Source: Variovorax sp. OV700
Lineage (GTDB): Bacteria; Pseudomonadota; Gammaproteobacteria; Burkholderiales; Burkholderiaceae_C
DNA: 64,000 nucleotides
Direction of reading: 5' to 3'
Assembly: GCF_900099805.1 (NCBI RefSeq)
Contig: NZ_FNDR01000002.1
Span: forward strand, 496,001 to 560,000
Shown here: positions 8,240-16,990 of the stretch, one piece after another
How the letters are laid out: the number at the start of each line of letters is the position of its first letter
Position numbering within the stretch: the first letter of the stretch is position 1
The notes under the pieces: generated by a model
The model's input: only the letters and a program-made list of their open reading frames with translations
Told to the model about the DNA's origin: nothing
The model's database searches: none
Position numbers and translations under genes: made by a program

Positions 8240-8267
8240 TTGACAACAATATACCAATATATAGAAT
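8240..8267 (+). promoter_or_regulatory. Promoter of the persulfide hydrolase gene, in an AT-rich operator region
   Basis: TTGACA (8240-8245), 16 bases, then TAGAAT (8262-8267) form a strong sigma70-type promoter reading toward 8307. The surrounding 8246-8290 is strikingly AT-rich for this genome, with overlapping TATA/ATAT and ATCGAT-type symmetries, as expected for a BigR operator between the divergent genes. The exact repressor box was not delimited. Confidence 0.65.
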
Positions 8268-8306
8268 ATTTATCGATAGATCAATTGATAGACCCGCGAG
8301 GCAGCC

Positions 8307-9197
8307 ATGAACACACCCGCCAACGTCCAGGCTTTCTTCGACCCCAGGACCGGAACGGTCTCCTACCTCGCATGGGACCCGGCCACGTTGCGGGCTGCCG
8401 TCATCGATCCGGTGCTCGACTACGACTTCAAGTCGGGCCACACCGGTAGCGCCTGCGCCGACCGGGTACTGGCGTGCGTCGCCGAACACGGGCTGCAGGT
8501 CGACTGGATCCTGGAGACCCATGCGCATGCCGATCACCTTTCGGCGGCCGGCTACCTTCAGGCGCAGGTCGGTGGGCGCATTGCCATCGGCGAGAACATC
8601 CGCACGGTGCAGGCCACCTTCAAGAAGCTCTACAACCTGGAGCGCAGCTTCCTGCCCGACGGCAGCCAGTTCGACCATCTCTTCAAGGATGGCGAGACCT
8701 TCCGCATCGGCGAGATCGAGGCCACCGCCATCCTCGTGCCGGGGCACACGCCCGCCGACATGGCCTATCTGATCGGCAGCGCGGCCTTCGTCGGCGACAC
8801 GCTCTTCATGCCGGACCTCGGCAGCGCGCGGGCCGACTTCCCCGGGGGCGACGCGCACCAGCTGTATGCATCGATGCGGCGGCTGCTCGAGCTGCCACCC
8901 GAGACGCCGATGTATGTCTGCCACGACTACCCGCCCGCATCGCGGATGGCGCAGTGGCAGACCACGGTCGCGGAGCAGCGCGCGCGCAACATCCACGTGC
9001 GCGACGGCATCGCCGAGGATGAGTTCGTCGCCATGCGCCGCGCGCGCGACGCCACACTGGATGTACCGACGCTCATCCTGCCGTCGATCCAGGTCAACGT
9101 GCGCGCCGGCCGGCTGCCTCCCCCGGATGACAACGGCGTGTGCTACCTGCGCATTCCGCTGAATGCGCTGCCGGTTCGCCGCACTGACGGCGGGTGA
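8307..9197 (+). CDS. Metallo-beta-lactamase-fold hydrolase, persulfide dioxygenase-like
   Basis: 296 residues. Seen: the metal motif ETHAHADHLSAAGYLQ near residue 70, VPGHTPADMAYL near 148, the Asp ligand in FVGDTLFMPD near 160, and YVCHDYPP near 205, the pattern of ETHE1/Blh persulfide dioxygenases rather than glyoxalase II. These oxidise glutathione persulfide to sulfite, or handle related sulfane sulfur. It has no rhodanese or DUF442 extension. It is divergent from the bigR-like repressor gene and is probably derepressed by persulfide. Confidence 0.88.
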   Translation: MNTPANVQAFFDPRTGTVSYLAWDPATLRAAVIDPVLDYDFKSGHTGSACADRVLACVAEHGLQVDWILETHAHADHLSAAGYLQAQVGGRIAIGENIRTVQATFKKLYNLERSFLPDGSQFDHLFKDGETFRIGEIEATAILVPGHTPADMAYLIGSAAFVGDTLFMPDLGSARADFPGGDAHQLYASMRRLLELPPETPMYVCHDYPPASRMAQWQTTVAEQRARNIHVRDGIAEDEFVAMRRARDATLDVPTLILPSIQVNVRAGRLPPPDDNGVCYLRIPLNALPVRRTDGG

Positions 9198-9312
9198 GCC
9201 CAAGGGCGCGACGGCATCGCTCTCTTCGACACCGCTACTTCAACGATGGATGGCCGGTGGACGAATTGGCGCTGGCGGGCTGCAAAAAAATCTGCCGATC
9301 GAGCTTGTCCCT

Positions 9313-9338
9313 GTAACCCTTGCCGCGCAACTTGCGAA
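9313..9338 (+). promoter_or_regulatory. ECF sigma-factor-type promoter of the bufferin operon
   Basis: GTAACC (9313-9318), exactly 16 bases, then CGAA (9335-9338), 63 bases before the bufA start. To my recollection this is the GTAACC-N16-CGAA motif described for the metal-stress ECF factor SigF of Caulobacter, which controls bufferin-type operons. No ECF sigma gene lies next to the operon, so the factor would act in trans. Confidence 0.7.
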
Positions 9339-9400
9339 CTAGCAAGTGACCGCGCATTCGGGCGTGGTTGCAAACCTCAATCAATCTTCGGAGTTCATCC

Positions 9401-9688
9401 ATGATCAACCGTTCTTTCGCTATCACCGCTCTTGCACTCGGTGCCCTTGCCGCCGGCTCCGCCATGGCGCAAGACAAACCAATGGCCGACAAGATGGCCA
9501 CGATGGAAAAGTGCTACGGCGTCTCGATGGCCGGCAAGAACGATTGCGCCGCCGGCCCCGGCACCACCTGTGCGGGCACCTCCAAGGTCGACTACCAGGG
9601 CAACGCCTGGAAGAACGTGGCGGCCGGCACCTGCACCACGATCAAGACGCCCAAGGGCATGGGCTCGCTGGCACCGATCAAGTCCTGA
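9401..9688 (+). CDS. bufA: Bufferin precursor peptide (DUF2282)
   Basis: 95 residues. Seen: a signal peptide cleaved after AMA-Q near residue 24, then a small core with four cysteines (38, 49, 57, 78) in the DUF2282 pattern: [26 protein letters not shown] and AAGTCTTIK. In characterised bufferins, cysteines are converted by an MNIO enzyme to thiooxazole groups and the exported peptide buffers excess copper or other metals in the periplasm. The start at 9401 gives the complete signal peptide; an in-frame upstream ATG at 9368 only adds residues before it. The MNIO gene follows 22 bases downstream. Confidence 0.88.
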   Translation: MINRSFAITALALGALAAGSAMAQDKPMADKMATMEKCYGVSMAGKNDCAAGPGTTCAGTSKVDYQGNAWKNVAAGTCTTIKTPKGMGSLAPIKS

Positions 9689-9710
9689 TCGAAGCGCTGC
9701 GCACACCGCC

Positions 9711-10553
9711 ATGCCCGACACCCTCGCGGCCGGTCTCGGCCTCAAGCCGGAGCACTACGACGATGCGCTCGGCGCGCGTGCCGAGGGCCTGTGGTTCGAG
9801 GTGCACCCCGAGAACTACATGGTGGCGGGCGGGCCGCGCATCGGATGGCTCGAAGCGATCCGCTCGCGCCATCCGGTGTCGCTGCATGGTGTCTCGCTAT
9901 CGCTCGCGGGCGAAGCGGAACCCGACGCCGCGCATCTCGAGCGGCTGGCAGAACTTGTCCGGCGCATCCAGCCCGCCTTGGTCTCGGAGCACCTGGCGTG
10001 GTCGACGTGGAACGGCCAATACTTTCCCGATCTCCTGCCTTTTCAGCGCACCACTGCCGCGCTGCATCGCATCGCTTCCAACGTCGCGCGCACGCAGGAC
10101 GCGCTGAGCACTGTGATTGCCATCGAGAACCCATCGCACTACCTGCACATCGACGGGCACGAATGGGACGAAATCGATTTTCTTGCCGAGCTGTCGCGGC
10201 GCAGCGGCTGCAAGCTGCTGCTCGACATCAACAACGTGTATGTGTCCGCACGCAATCTCGGATTTTCCGCTGCGGACTGGATCGACCGGTTCCCGCAGGC
10301 ACTGGTCGGCGAGATTCACCTTGCGGGGCACTCCGCCGATCCCACGCTGGGTGACGCCCTGCTGATCGATTCGCACGATGCGCCCATCGCGCCAGAAGTC
10401 TGGCGGCTGTATCGGCGCTTCATCGAACGCGCGGGCGCGCGGCCCACGCTGGTCGAACGCGACGGCAATGTGCCGGCCTTCGAAGAACTCATGGCCGAGC
10501 AGGAACAAGCAGCCATTGAACTGCACCGCACGGCGCAGGAAGCCACGGCATGA
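9711..10553 (+). CDS. bufB: MNIO (DUF692) peptide-modifying enzyme
   Basis: 280-residue TIM-barrel enzyme of the multinuclear non-heme iron oxidative family. Seen: [13 protein letters not shown] at the N-terminus, [10 protein letters not shown], the conserved ISEHLAW-like [11 protein letters not shown] near 88, IENPSHYL near 142, [16 protein letters not shown] near 175, [10 protein letters not shown] near 205, SHDAPI, and [14 protein letters not shown] near the end; these carry the His, Glu and Asp iron ligands of DUF692. It would modify cysteines of the bufA product in the cytoplasm before export. Its last 4 bases overlap bufC. Confidence 0.92.
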   Translation: MPDTLAAGLGLKPEHYDDALGARAEGLWFEVHPENYMVAGGPRIGWLEAIRSRHPVSLHGVSLSLAGEAEPDAAHLERLAELVRRIQPALVSEHLAWSTWNGQYFPDLLPFQRTTAALHRIASNVARTQDALSTVIAIENPSHYLHIDGHEWDEIDFLAELSRRSGCKLLLDINNVYVSARNLGFSAADWIDRFPQALVGEIHLAGHSADPTLGDALLIDSHDAPIAPEVWRLYRRFIERAGARPTLVERDGNVPAFEELMAEQEQAAIELHRTAQEATA

Positions 10554-11338
10554 ACACGCCGCACGGTCACTTCCAGCAGGCCTTTGCAGAGGCTCTCTTC
10601 GATCCATCGCAAGCGGTGCATCCGGTGGTGCGGGCACTCGCCATGCAGCCTGCTTTTGCGGTGTACCGCAACACCGTGATGAAGGCCTGCATCGATGCGC
10701 TGCAGGCCAACTTCCCGACCGTTGCGCAGCTGGTGGGCGAGCAGTGGTTTCGCGCTGCCGCCGCACTCTACGTGGCTGCCGACGTGCCGCGTGACGGACG
10801 CCTGCTGCATTACGGCGGCGGCTTTCCCGATTTCCTGCGCGGCTTCGAACCGGCCGCGGAACTCGTCTACCTGCCCGGAGTCGCGCAACTCGACATCCTT
10901 TGGCGCGAAGCCCATGCCGCGCAAGACGCACCCGCCGCCGACGCCGCATGGATCGCACGCCACGCGCCCGAACGGATTGCGGGCCTCGTGCTCGCACCGC
11001 ATCCAGCCGCACGCTGGGCCTGGTTCGACGCGCAGCCGGTCTACAGCATCTGGGAGCGCAATCGCCAGCAGAGTGCCGTCGGCGACGAACTGGCATGGCG
11101 AGGCGAGGGGGCATTGCTGACGCGGCCCGGCGACACGGTGAACTGGCACGAGATCACCAAGGCAAGCTGCGCCTTCCTCGACGCCTGCGCGGATGGCGCA
11201 AGCCTTGCCGATGCGGCGGAGCGCGCGCTGGCTGCCGACCCGGAGGCAGACATCTCCGCCGTCTTCGCAACCCTGCTGCGCGCCGGCGCGTTTATCGGCA
11301 CTTCTGCATCGCCCGCATTCAACGAAAGAACACCATGA
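10550..11338 (+). CDS. bufC: BufC-like DUF2063 partner protein
   Basis: 262 residues. The N-terminal half is a DUF2063 putative DNA-binding-like domain ([62 protein letters not shown]), which in MNIO systems acts as the peptide-recognition partner of the oxidase. The C-terminal half resembles a RiPP-recognition-like fold with little sequence conservation. It overlaps bufB by an ATGA and the DoxX gene by another, so all are translationally coupled. Confidence 0.88.
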   Translation: MNTPHGHFQQAFAEALFDPSQAVHPVVRALAMQPAFAVYRNTVMKACIDALQANFPTVAQLVGEQWFRAAAALYVAADVPRDGRLLHYGGGFPDFLRGFEPAAELVYLPGVAQLDILWREAHAAQDAPAADAAWIARHAPERIAGLVLAPHPAARWAWFDAQPVYSIWERNRQQSAVGDELAWRGEGALLTRPGDTVNWHEITKASCAFLDACADGASLADAAERALAADPEADISAVFATLLRAGAFIGTSASPAFNERTP

Positions 11339-11820
11339 GCACCCACCTTCAGGCTTCCGCGTCGATCGATAGCAGCAACCACCGCGGTCTTCGCGCGCAT
11401 TGGAACTCGGCGGCCGAACGGCTCACGCGCATCGTGAGCCACGATGCGCTGGCACTGGCCACGCGCGTGGCCGTGGCGGCGATCTTCTTCTACTCCGGCC
11501 GCACCAAGGTCGAGGGCTTTCTCACCCTGACCGACAGCGCCTACGAGCTGTTTCGCACCGAATACAAGTTGCCGCTCGTGCCGCCCGAAATTGCAGCGCA
11601 CCTCGCCGCCTACTCGGAGCATCTGTTCCCGCTGTTGCTGGTGCTGGGCCTCTTCACGCGCCTCTCGGCGCTCGCCTTGCTGGGCATGACGCTGGTGATC
11701 CAGGTGTTCGTCTACCCCGACGCATGGCCAACGCACCTCTCGTGGGCTGCGCTGCTGCTGTACCTGCTGGGCCGCGGCGGTGGACGTCTGTCGCTCGACC
11801 ACGCGATGGGTGTTCGCTGA
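11335..11820 (+). CDS. DoxX-family membrane protein
   Basis: 161 residues with four membrane helices. Seen: a hydrophilic N-terminus of about 40 residues, then [17 protein letters not shown] (the DoxX first helix), a segment with [22 protein letters not shown], and a C-terminal helix pair with [20 protein letters not shown]. DoxX proteins are frequent last genes of bufferin-type operons; a role in redox or electron transfer for the peptide pathway has been suggested but is not shown. It overlaps bufC by ATGA. Confidence 0.88.
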   Translation: MSTHLQASASIDSSNHRGLRAHWNSAAERLTRIVSHDALALATRVAVAAIFFYSGRTKVEGFLTLTDSAYELFRTEYKLPLVPPEIAAHLAAYSEHLFPLLLVLGLFTRLSALALLGMTLVIQVFVYPDAWPTHLSWAALLLYLLGRGGGRLSLDHAMGVR

Positions 11821-11844
11821 GGCCTTTGGGCCTTTGGGCCTTTC
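11821..11844. repeat. 8-bp tandem repeat between doxX and hipA
   Basis: Three copies of GGCCTTTG (the last ending in C) fill the space between the DoxX stop and the hipA stop codon. The G/C runs facing T runs may help terminate the convergent transcripts. No strong hairpin was seen. Confidence 0.6.
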
Positions 11845-13183
11845 AGCCCGGCGCCATGCCGGCGAGTTGCCTCGCAGACGCGCGCAGCCCGTTCAGAATG
11901 CCGTCGCTGACGTGGCCCGGAAATCCCGTGGGCAGGGCGGCCGCCACCTTGTCGATGACGGCGGGCGTCTGCTCCAGGATGCGCTCGATGATCGGCTCCG
12001 CCGAAGGCGCGAAGAAGCACTTGGCCGCCATGGCATTGAAGTGCCGGCGGTGGATGTCCTTCATCACGTAGTGCCGGTTCTTGCCCGAGACCGCCATGGC
12101 CAGCTTGGCGCGGTGCCAGTTGAACTGGTTGGGGCCGGTGCCGGCCGCGGGCCAGATCGACATCACGTCGTAGAGCGGCGTCATCCTGAACAGGCCGCCC
12201 GCGAGCAGGTGCAGGCTGAAGTTCTTGGCATGGCCGTCGGGTGCGGCCAGCATCCAGAACAGGATCTGGGTGGAGAGCAGCGTGCGCAAGTCGGCCTCGG
12301 CATTCTCCGACTGCCGCAGGATGCGCGCGAGGTCTTCGACGCCGGGGCCACCGTCGGCTTCGTACTTGGCGTGCGGCGGCACGCCCAGGGCTTGGCAGAA
12401 ATCCTCCTGCGGAAGCCGCAGATACCAGCTGCCGTCTGGATGCAGCTGGCGGTCGAAGCGCGTGACGCTCAGGACCTTCTGCCGGCCGAAGGTGTGGATG
12501 TCGGTCTGCGCGACCGGCAGCCCGAACTCCCGCAGGATGCGAAGGCACAGCCACTCGTTCTCGACCGAAGTGCCGAGATCGATTTTCCTGTTGCCCACCA
12601 GGCCCAGCGGTAGTTTGAGGATGTGCGTGGTGGGCGTCGCGCCATGCGGGCGCAGCCACTTTCCCTTGTGCCGCAGCAGCGCCGTTTTTTCTTGCGCACC
12701 TGCCAGCGAGATGCGGAAGTCGTCTTCGTCGACATTCGCGCCGAAGGCTGCGGAGGAAACCGTCTGCTCGAGGAGCTGTTCGATGTCCTTGTCGCGGAGC
12801 GTTGTGGCGTCGATGCCTTGCACGTTGCCCGGTGTCTCGTCTTCTTCGAGCAATTGGACGGCACCGACGCAGTCACGTCCGATGGCCCTCAGCAAGTCGA
12901 AGGGATCGACCGAGCTGGTGCCGAACCGGCTCGCAATGCGCTTGCGGATGGCGTCGCTGTCGGGCAGCAGGTTGTCGAAATAGTTCTGCACCCGCTCACC
13001 CCTGAGCGGCGCGTCGTCGACGCCGAAGGGCAGCGAGAGCGACAGCGGTCGGCCAGCCGGCGAATCCTTCCAGGACCGGTCGTACTGGAGCTCGACCGCG
13101 CCGCGCGCCGGAATGCGCCAGGTGCCGACCCGCAAACCGTTGGCCCAGATCGAAAGCGTCTGGGCGTGGGATTTCCTGCCCAT
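11843..13183 (-). CDS. hipA: HipA-type toxin kinase
   Basis: 446-residue Ser/Thr kinase toxin that, in the studied family, phosphorylates glutamyl-tRNA synthetase or related targets and arrests growth. Seen: the N-terminal subdomain (SIWANGLRVGTW, LQYDRSWKDSPAGRPLSLSLP, NYFDNLLPDSDAIRKRI), the activation-loop-like SLAGAQEKTAL, ATP-binding THILKLPLG, ENEWLCLRI, VTRFDRQ, and the catalytic AAPDGHAKNFSLHL with LTPLYDVMS-like TPLYDVMSIWP. All kinase elements appear intact. The antitoxin gene lies 1 base upstream on the same strand. Confidence 0.92.
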   Translation of the reverse strand: MGRKSHAQTLSIWANGLRVGTWRIPARGAVELQYDRSWKDSPAGRPLSLSLPFGVDDAPLRGERVQNYFDNLLPDSDAIRKRIASRFGTSSVDPFDLLRAIGRDCVGAVQLLEEDETPGNVQGIDATTLRDKDIEQLLEQTVSSAAFGANVDEDDFRISLAGAQEKTALLRHKGKWLRPHGATPTTHILKLPLGLVGNRKIDLGTSVENEWLCLRILREFGLPVAQTDIHTFGRQKVLSVTRFDRQLHPDGSWYLRLPQEDFCQALGVPPHAKYEADGGPGVEDLARILRQSENAEADLRTLLSTQILFWMLAAPDGHAKNFSLHLLAGGLFRMTPLYDVMSIWPAAGTGPNQFNWHRAKLAMAVSGKNRHYVMKDIHRRHFNAMAAKCFFAPSAEPIIERILEQTPAVIDKVAAALPTGFPGHVSDGILNGLRASARQLAGMAPG

Positions 13184-13184
13184 G

Positions 13185-13427
13185 TCACCAGCTCCCCGGT
13201 GCGCTGGCCGCGCGCTTGTCCTGCGCCGTCACGCGCAGTTCGTACAGGCTCATCAAGGCAAGCAGCTGTTCGAACGTCAGCGAAGAGGGATCGGTTTCGA
13301 GCACCGACAGGCGGCTCTGGCTGATGCCCACGCGCGCCGCCGCCGCAGCCTGCGTCAAGCCTTTGGCCTTGCGGGCGGACATGAGAAGGTGAGCCAGCTG
13401 CACCGGATTCGACAAGGGGTATTGCAT
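13185..13427 (-). CDS. hipB: HipB-type antitoxin and autorepressor
   Basis: 80 residues from ATG 13427: an XRE helix-turn-helix (LAHLLMSARKAKGLTQAAAAARVGISQSRLSVLE) followed by a short tail that would contact HipA. An upstream in-frame ATG at 13457 would add ten residues but lies across the -10 region. A sigma70 promoter and regularly spaced CGAATAA half-sites lie directly upstream, which fits binding and autorepression of the operon. Confidence 0.88.
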   Translation of the reverse strand: MQYPLSNPVQLAHLLMSARKAKGLTQAAAAARVGISQSRLSVLETDPSSLTFEQLLALMSLYELRVTAQDKRAASAPGSW

Positions 13428-13432
13428 GCAAA

Positions 13433-13503
13433 TTATTCGTGATGCGAATAAGTGCATTTTATCTCTCTAGCGAATAATTGTCAAATATCTCCTTGACGAA
13501 TAA
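13433..13503 (-). promoter_or_regulatory. hipBA promoter and phased operator half-sites
   Basis: On the minus strand TTGACA (plus 13479-13484), 17 bases, TAAAAT (plus 13456-13461) make a near-consensus promoter. CGAATAA occurs at 13445, 13471 and 13497, exactly 26 bases apart, and its inverted copy TTATTCG at 13433-13439 makes a palindrome with the first (5-base spacer). One copy sits inside the -10/-35 spacer. This suggests several HipB dimers bound on a fixed phase. Confidence 0.75.
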
Positions 13504-13618
13504 ACAGCGAATGCCGGAACTGCCGCCGAACACGTCTGGCGGCCGGGCTTCAGCCTCTGAGTTCGCGAAACAGATCGCGCCCGAGCACCGCACTCGCGGC
13601 CACAGGTCAAGGCTGCAC

Positions 13619-14500
13619 TCAGGCCGCCGAAACGGCGATGGGGCGCTCGCCGGCAATGGTGGTCCGGTGCATGACACGCAAGTGCCCGTCATAGCCGCCG
13701 TCGGCGTTGTGCACGGTGCAGCGGTTGTCCCAGAGGGTGAGCATGTCGAGCGACCAGCGATGCCGATACACGTATTCGCCCTGGACCATGTGCTGGTAGA
13801 GGTAGGCCAGCAAGGCAGCCGATTCGCCGCGCGTCATGCCCTCGATACCCAGCGTGTAGACGGGGCTCACATACAGCGCCCTGCGCCGCGTGACGGGGTG
13901 AACGCGCACCAGCGGATGCGGCCAGGTCTTGTCGGCCTCTTCGCTCACCACGATCTTCATCGTGCGCGCCTCGGTTTCCTTGGCGAACAGGCCCTCCTTG
14001 CCGTAAGGCAAGCTGGCGGAGTGGATCGCGACCAGGCCATTGAGCAGCCGCTTCATCGTGTCCGACAGATCTTCGTAGGCACGGTAGCAGTCGGCATAGA
14101 GCGTGTCGCCGCCCACCGGCGGTGTCACCTTGGCGTGCAGGATGGTGCCGGCGGGCGGCTCTTCCTGAAAGCTCCAGTCGGAATGCCATTGCGCGCCGAA
14201 GTTGACGGCTTTCTCGTCGGGCTCGCGCCGCAGTTCGAGGATGTGCGGATGTCCTTCCATCGGGACGATGTAAGGGTCGACGCCGAACTCGCCGAACTGG
14301 CGCGTGAACGCCTCCAATTGCGAGTGCGTCAGCGGCTGGTCCGGAAAGCAGATGACCGAATGCGCGGCCCAGGCCTTCTTCACTTCGCCCAGCATCGGCG
14401 CCGGCAGAGGCTTGGCGATCGATAGGCCAGTGATGGCGGCGCCGAAGCCGTGCAGCTGCGGCTGCACGCGGATGTGCTCGTAGTGGTTTTCCACTGCCAT
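13619..14500 (-). CDS. TauD/TfdA-family 2-oxoglutarate-dependent dioxygenase
   Basis: 293-residue Fe(II)/2-oxoglutarate dioxygenase. Seen: the iron-binding HxD in QWHSDWSF near residue 103, the distal region with WDNRCTVHNADG supplying the second His near 255, and the 2-oxoglutarate-binding Arg in HLRVMHRTT near 270. The family opens C-S or C-O bonds of taurine, sulfonates, 2,4-D and similar compounds. The substrate cannot be told here: it is not next to a taurine transporter. An AraC-family regulator is divergent from it and is the likely controller. Confidence 0.9.
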   Translation of the reverse strand: MAVENHYEHIRVQPQLHGFGAAITGLSIAKPLPAPMLGEVKKAWAAHSVICFPDQPLTHSQLEAFTRQFGEFGVDPYIVPMEGHPHILELRREPDEKAVNFGAQWHSDWSFQEEPPAGTILHAKVTPPVGGDTLYADCYRAYEDLSDTMKRLLNGLVAIHSASLPYGKEGLFAKETEARTMKIVVSEEADKTWPHPLVRVHPVTRRRALYVSPVYTLGIEGMTRGESAALLAYLYQHMVQGEYVYRHRWSLDMLTLWDNRCTVHNADGGYDGHLRVMHRTTIAGERPIAVSAA

Positions 14501-14641
14501 GTCGTCTCCTTCGTTGTTGTCTGCGCGGCATCAGTTTCAGGGGCGCGCGCAGGACTGTCATTGCTTCGGCGCGACAGAAAATTGTTTTGAGATACCAACC
14601 CTCATTGACGCAGGACACGCGCCCCTCTAGCCTTGCCCGCC

Positions 14642-15718
14642 ATGGCCGCGCACATGACGATCCTCTCGACGTGGCTCGACGCCGTGGTCGATCAGCTGGA
14701 GCTTCAGGACCTGGATCCGTCGCGCCTCACCGCGGGGCTGTGGGGCCCCGGTGCGGCGCGCATGGCGCCGACACGCCAGGTGGGCCTGGTGCTTGCGCGG
14801 CGGCTCTGGCAACGCGCGGCCCGGCTGACAACGGATCCGTTGCTGGGCGTGAAGGTCGGCACGAGCCTCCCGCTACAGGCAATGAACGTGGCCGGGCTCC
14901 TCATGATGCACAGCGCGTCGCTGCGGGATGCGGTGTGGCACATGGAGCGCTACCAGCAACTGGTGAGCAACAGCGGGCGCATCGGCGTCCACAAGGTGAA
15001 AGGAGGACTGGAGCTGCGCTATGCCGTGACGCCTTGCCATGTCGCCATGCACTCGATGCAGATCGATTCGCTGTTCGGTGGGCTGCTGGCATTCTTGAAG
15101 CGCTGCAGCACGCGGAGCGTGGCACCGCGCCTCATCGAACTTACGGGATCGGACGCCCAGCTCACGCCGCGCTATGCCGATCTGCTCGGCTGCGCCGTCA
15201 CCTTGGGCGCAGCGCAGGTGCGCGTCTGCTACGACGACGCCACGCTGTATGCCCCGTTCCAGGGTGCCGATCCCGCACTGCTGTCCGTGCTTCGTGCGCA
15301 GGCCGACGGCATGCTCCGCGCGCAGACTTCATCCGAGTCGCTCGAGGCGGCCGTCAGGGCCGCCGTGGGCAACCTCGACTTCCACCGCGTGTCATGCGGC
15401 GACGTGGCAAAAAGCCTGGGCGTTGCGCCGCGCACGCTGCAGCGCAGGCTCAGCGAAACCGGCATGCCCTTTCGCCGGGTGCTCGAGGCCGCACGCATGG
15501 ATGAAGCGCTTTTTCTGCTGACGCAGGGAAGCATGCCTCTTCCGGAAATCGCCGAGCGGCTGGGCTACGCGGAGCCCAGTTCTTTCTGGCATGCGGTGAA
15601 GTCTTGCTGGGGCGCAACACCTCGCGCGTTGAGAAACAACTCCAGGGACCTGCATGAGGCCGGCGCCGACGTGCGGCGCCGCCCAAAGCCCTCGACGGCC
15701 GCGGCATGGTCCTCCTGA
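14642..15718 (+). CDS. AraC-family transcriptional regulator
   Basis: 358 residues. The N-terminal 200 residues form the arabinose-binding-like (OruR/ArgR-type) sensing domain seen in many catabolic regulators; the C-terminus carries the two HTH motifs, GDVAKSLGVAPRTLQRRLSETGMPFRRVL and LPEIAERLGYAEPSSFWHAVKSCWGATPRAL. Start choice is uncertain: TTG 14633, ATG 14642 and ATG 14654 are in frame. It is divergent from the TauD-type gene with a shared 141-base region, so it probably controls that dioxygenase. Confidence 0.88.
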   Translation: MAAHMTILSTWLDAVVDQLELQDLDPSRLTAGLWGPGAARMAPTRQVGLVLARRLWQRAARLTTDPLLGVKVGTSLPLQAMNVAGLLMMHSASLRDAVWHMERYQQLVSNSGRIGVHKVKGGLELRYAVTPCHVAMHSMQIDSLFGGLLAFLKRCSTRSVAPRLIELTGSDAQLTPRYADLLGCAVTLGAAQVRVCYDDATLYAPFQGADPALLSVLRAQADGMLRAQTSSESLEAAVRAAVGNLDFHRVSCGDVAKSLGVAPRTLQRRLSETGMPFRRVLEAARMDEALFLLTQGSMPLPEIAERLGYAEPSSFWHAVKSCWGATPRALRNNSRDLHEAGADVRRRPKPSTAAAWSS

Positions 15719-15800
15719 GTGGCGCGCTGTAGCCGCGTGTTGTCAAAGGTGAGATAGGTCCGGGGTGCCGCCCAAAAAATCGCAGCACATTTTTTTGAGA

Positions 15801-16406
15801 ATGTGTATGATGCACATCATGCGACATGCGAAACACACCGTCAGAACAGCAGCCAAGGAAGCCTCCCACGAGCGCATCGTGTCCGTTGCGGCGCGGGCAA
15901 TCCGCCGCAGCGGCTACGAGGGAACGGGAGTCGCCGACATCATGAAGGAGGCCGGCCTGACCCATGGCGCCTTCTACGCCCACTTCGCCTCGCGCGAGGC
16001 CATGCTGGCGGAAGCAGCGGCGCGCGCCTGTACGGATTCGGCCTCCATTGCGGCAGACGCGGTTGCCAGCGTGCCCCCGGAACAGGCTTTGACCTACATG
16101 CTCCACGCCTATCTCTCGCGAGAAAACCTGGCACAGGTGGAGCGGGGATGCCCCCTGGTCGCGCTGGGATCGGAAACCGTGCGCCAAACGCCCGAAGTCC
16201 GGCGCGTGACCACCCGGTACATCAAGGAAATGGTCGATCTTGTGGCCCGCCAGTCGCCAGATTGGGGGCAGGCCGGTGTCCACGAACGCGCCCTCGTGAC
16301 CGTCGCCACCATGGTCGGCACCTTGCTGTTGGCCCGCGTCGTCGACGAGCCCGCGCTATCCGACAGCCTGCGCGAGGCTGCCCTGAAGCACCTGCCGATT
16401 GCCTGA
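15801..16406 (+). CDS. TetR-family transcriptional regulator
   Basis: 201 residues from ATG 15801 (a GTG at 15765 and ATGs at 15807, 15810 and 15819 are also possible). Seen: the TetR HTH, ERIVSVAARAIRRSGYEGTGVADIMKEAGLTHGAFYAHFASREAMLAEA, and a helical ligand domain. It is followed by a broken SDR gene; TetR-SDR pairs are common and the SDR would have been its target. Copies of CATCATGCGA occur before both this gene (15815) and the SDR pseudogene (16453), consistent with shared control. Confidence 0.87.
   Translation: MCMMHIMRHAKHTVRTAAKEASHERIVSVAARAIRRSGYEGTGVADIMKEAGLTHGAFYAHFASREAMLAEAAARACTDSASIAADAVASVPPEQALTYMLHAYLSRENLAQVERGCPLVALGSETVRQTPEVRRVTTRYIKEMVDLVARQSPDWGQAGVHERALVTVATMVGTLLLARVVDEPALSDSLREAALKHLPIA
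15807..15824. promoter_or_regulatory. Putative TetR operator
   Basis: ATGATGCACATCAT (15807-15820) is a perfect palindrome, and the overlapping CATCATGCGA (15815-15824) recurs at 16453-16462 just before the SDR pseudogene. The overlap with the possible start codons of the TetR gene suggests autorepression, or a later true start. Confidence 0.5.
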
Positions 16407-16489
16407 CCCCACTGAAACCATCGATTTTTCGCTCTCTCGCAATTATGACGATCATCATGCGATACATCAAATACTGAAGGAAGAACAGG

Positions 16490-16990
16490 TTGAACGCCAA
16501 GATCAAAGTGGCCCTCGTGACAGGGGCCTCGTCGGGCATCGGTGAAGCCATTGCGCTGCAGCTGTCAAAGGCTGGGTACTAGGTTTACGGCACCAGCCGG
16601 TGCAGCGGCCAGGTGGGCCAGCAAGCGTTCGAGATGCTGCCACTCGATGTGACCCAGGACGCGTCAGTCGATGCAGTGGTCCAGCAACTGATCCAGTTGG
16701 AGGGCCGCATCGACCTTCTGGTCAACAACGCCGGCTTCGGAGTCGCTCCGGCCGGCGCGGAAGAGAGTTCGATTGCGCAGGCCCAGGCCATCTTCGACAC
16801 CAACTTCTTCGGCATGGTGCGGATGATCCGGTCCGTCGCGCCTCATATGCGTCGCCAGGGGAGTGGTCGCATCATCAACATCGGCTCCGTGGTCGGGTTC
16901 CTGCCCTCACCCTATATGGCGCTGTACTCCGCCACCAAGCACGCGGTCGCCGGCTATTCGGAATCGCTCGACCATGAACTGCGCGCGAAG
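16490..16990 (+). pseudogene. Short-chain dehydrogenase/reductase, broken
   Basis: Reading from TTG 16490 gives a normal SDR N-terminus (VALVTGASSGIGEAIALQLSKAG, the NAD-binding glycine motif), then a stop codon TAG at 16580-16582 in place of the residue after GY, after which the same frame continues as SDR: LPLDVTQDASV, DLLVNNAGFGVAPAG, IINIGSVVGFLPSPYMALYSATKHAV with the catalytic Ser-Tyr-Lys, and HELRAK. The protein then ends at about 16990, where sequence of a different gene begins, so the C-terminal third is missing. One nonsense change and one deletion make this a pseudogene. Confidence 0.85.
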
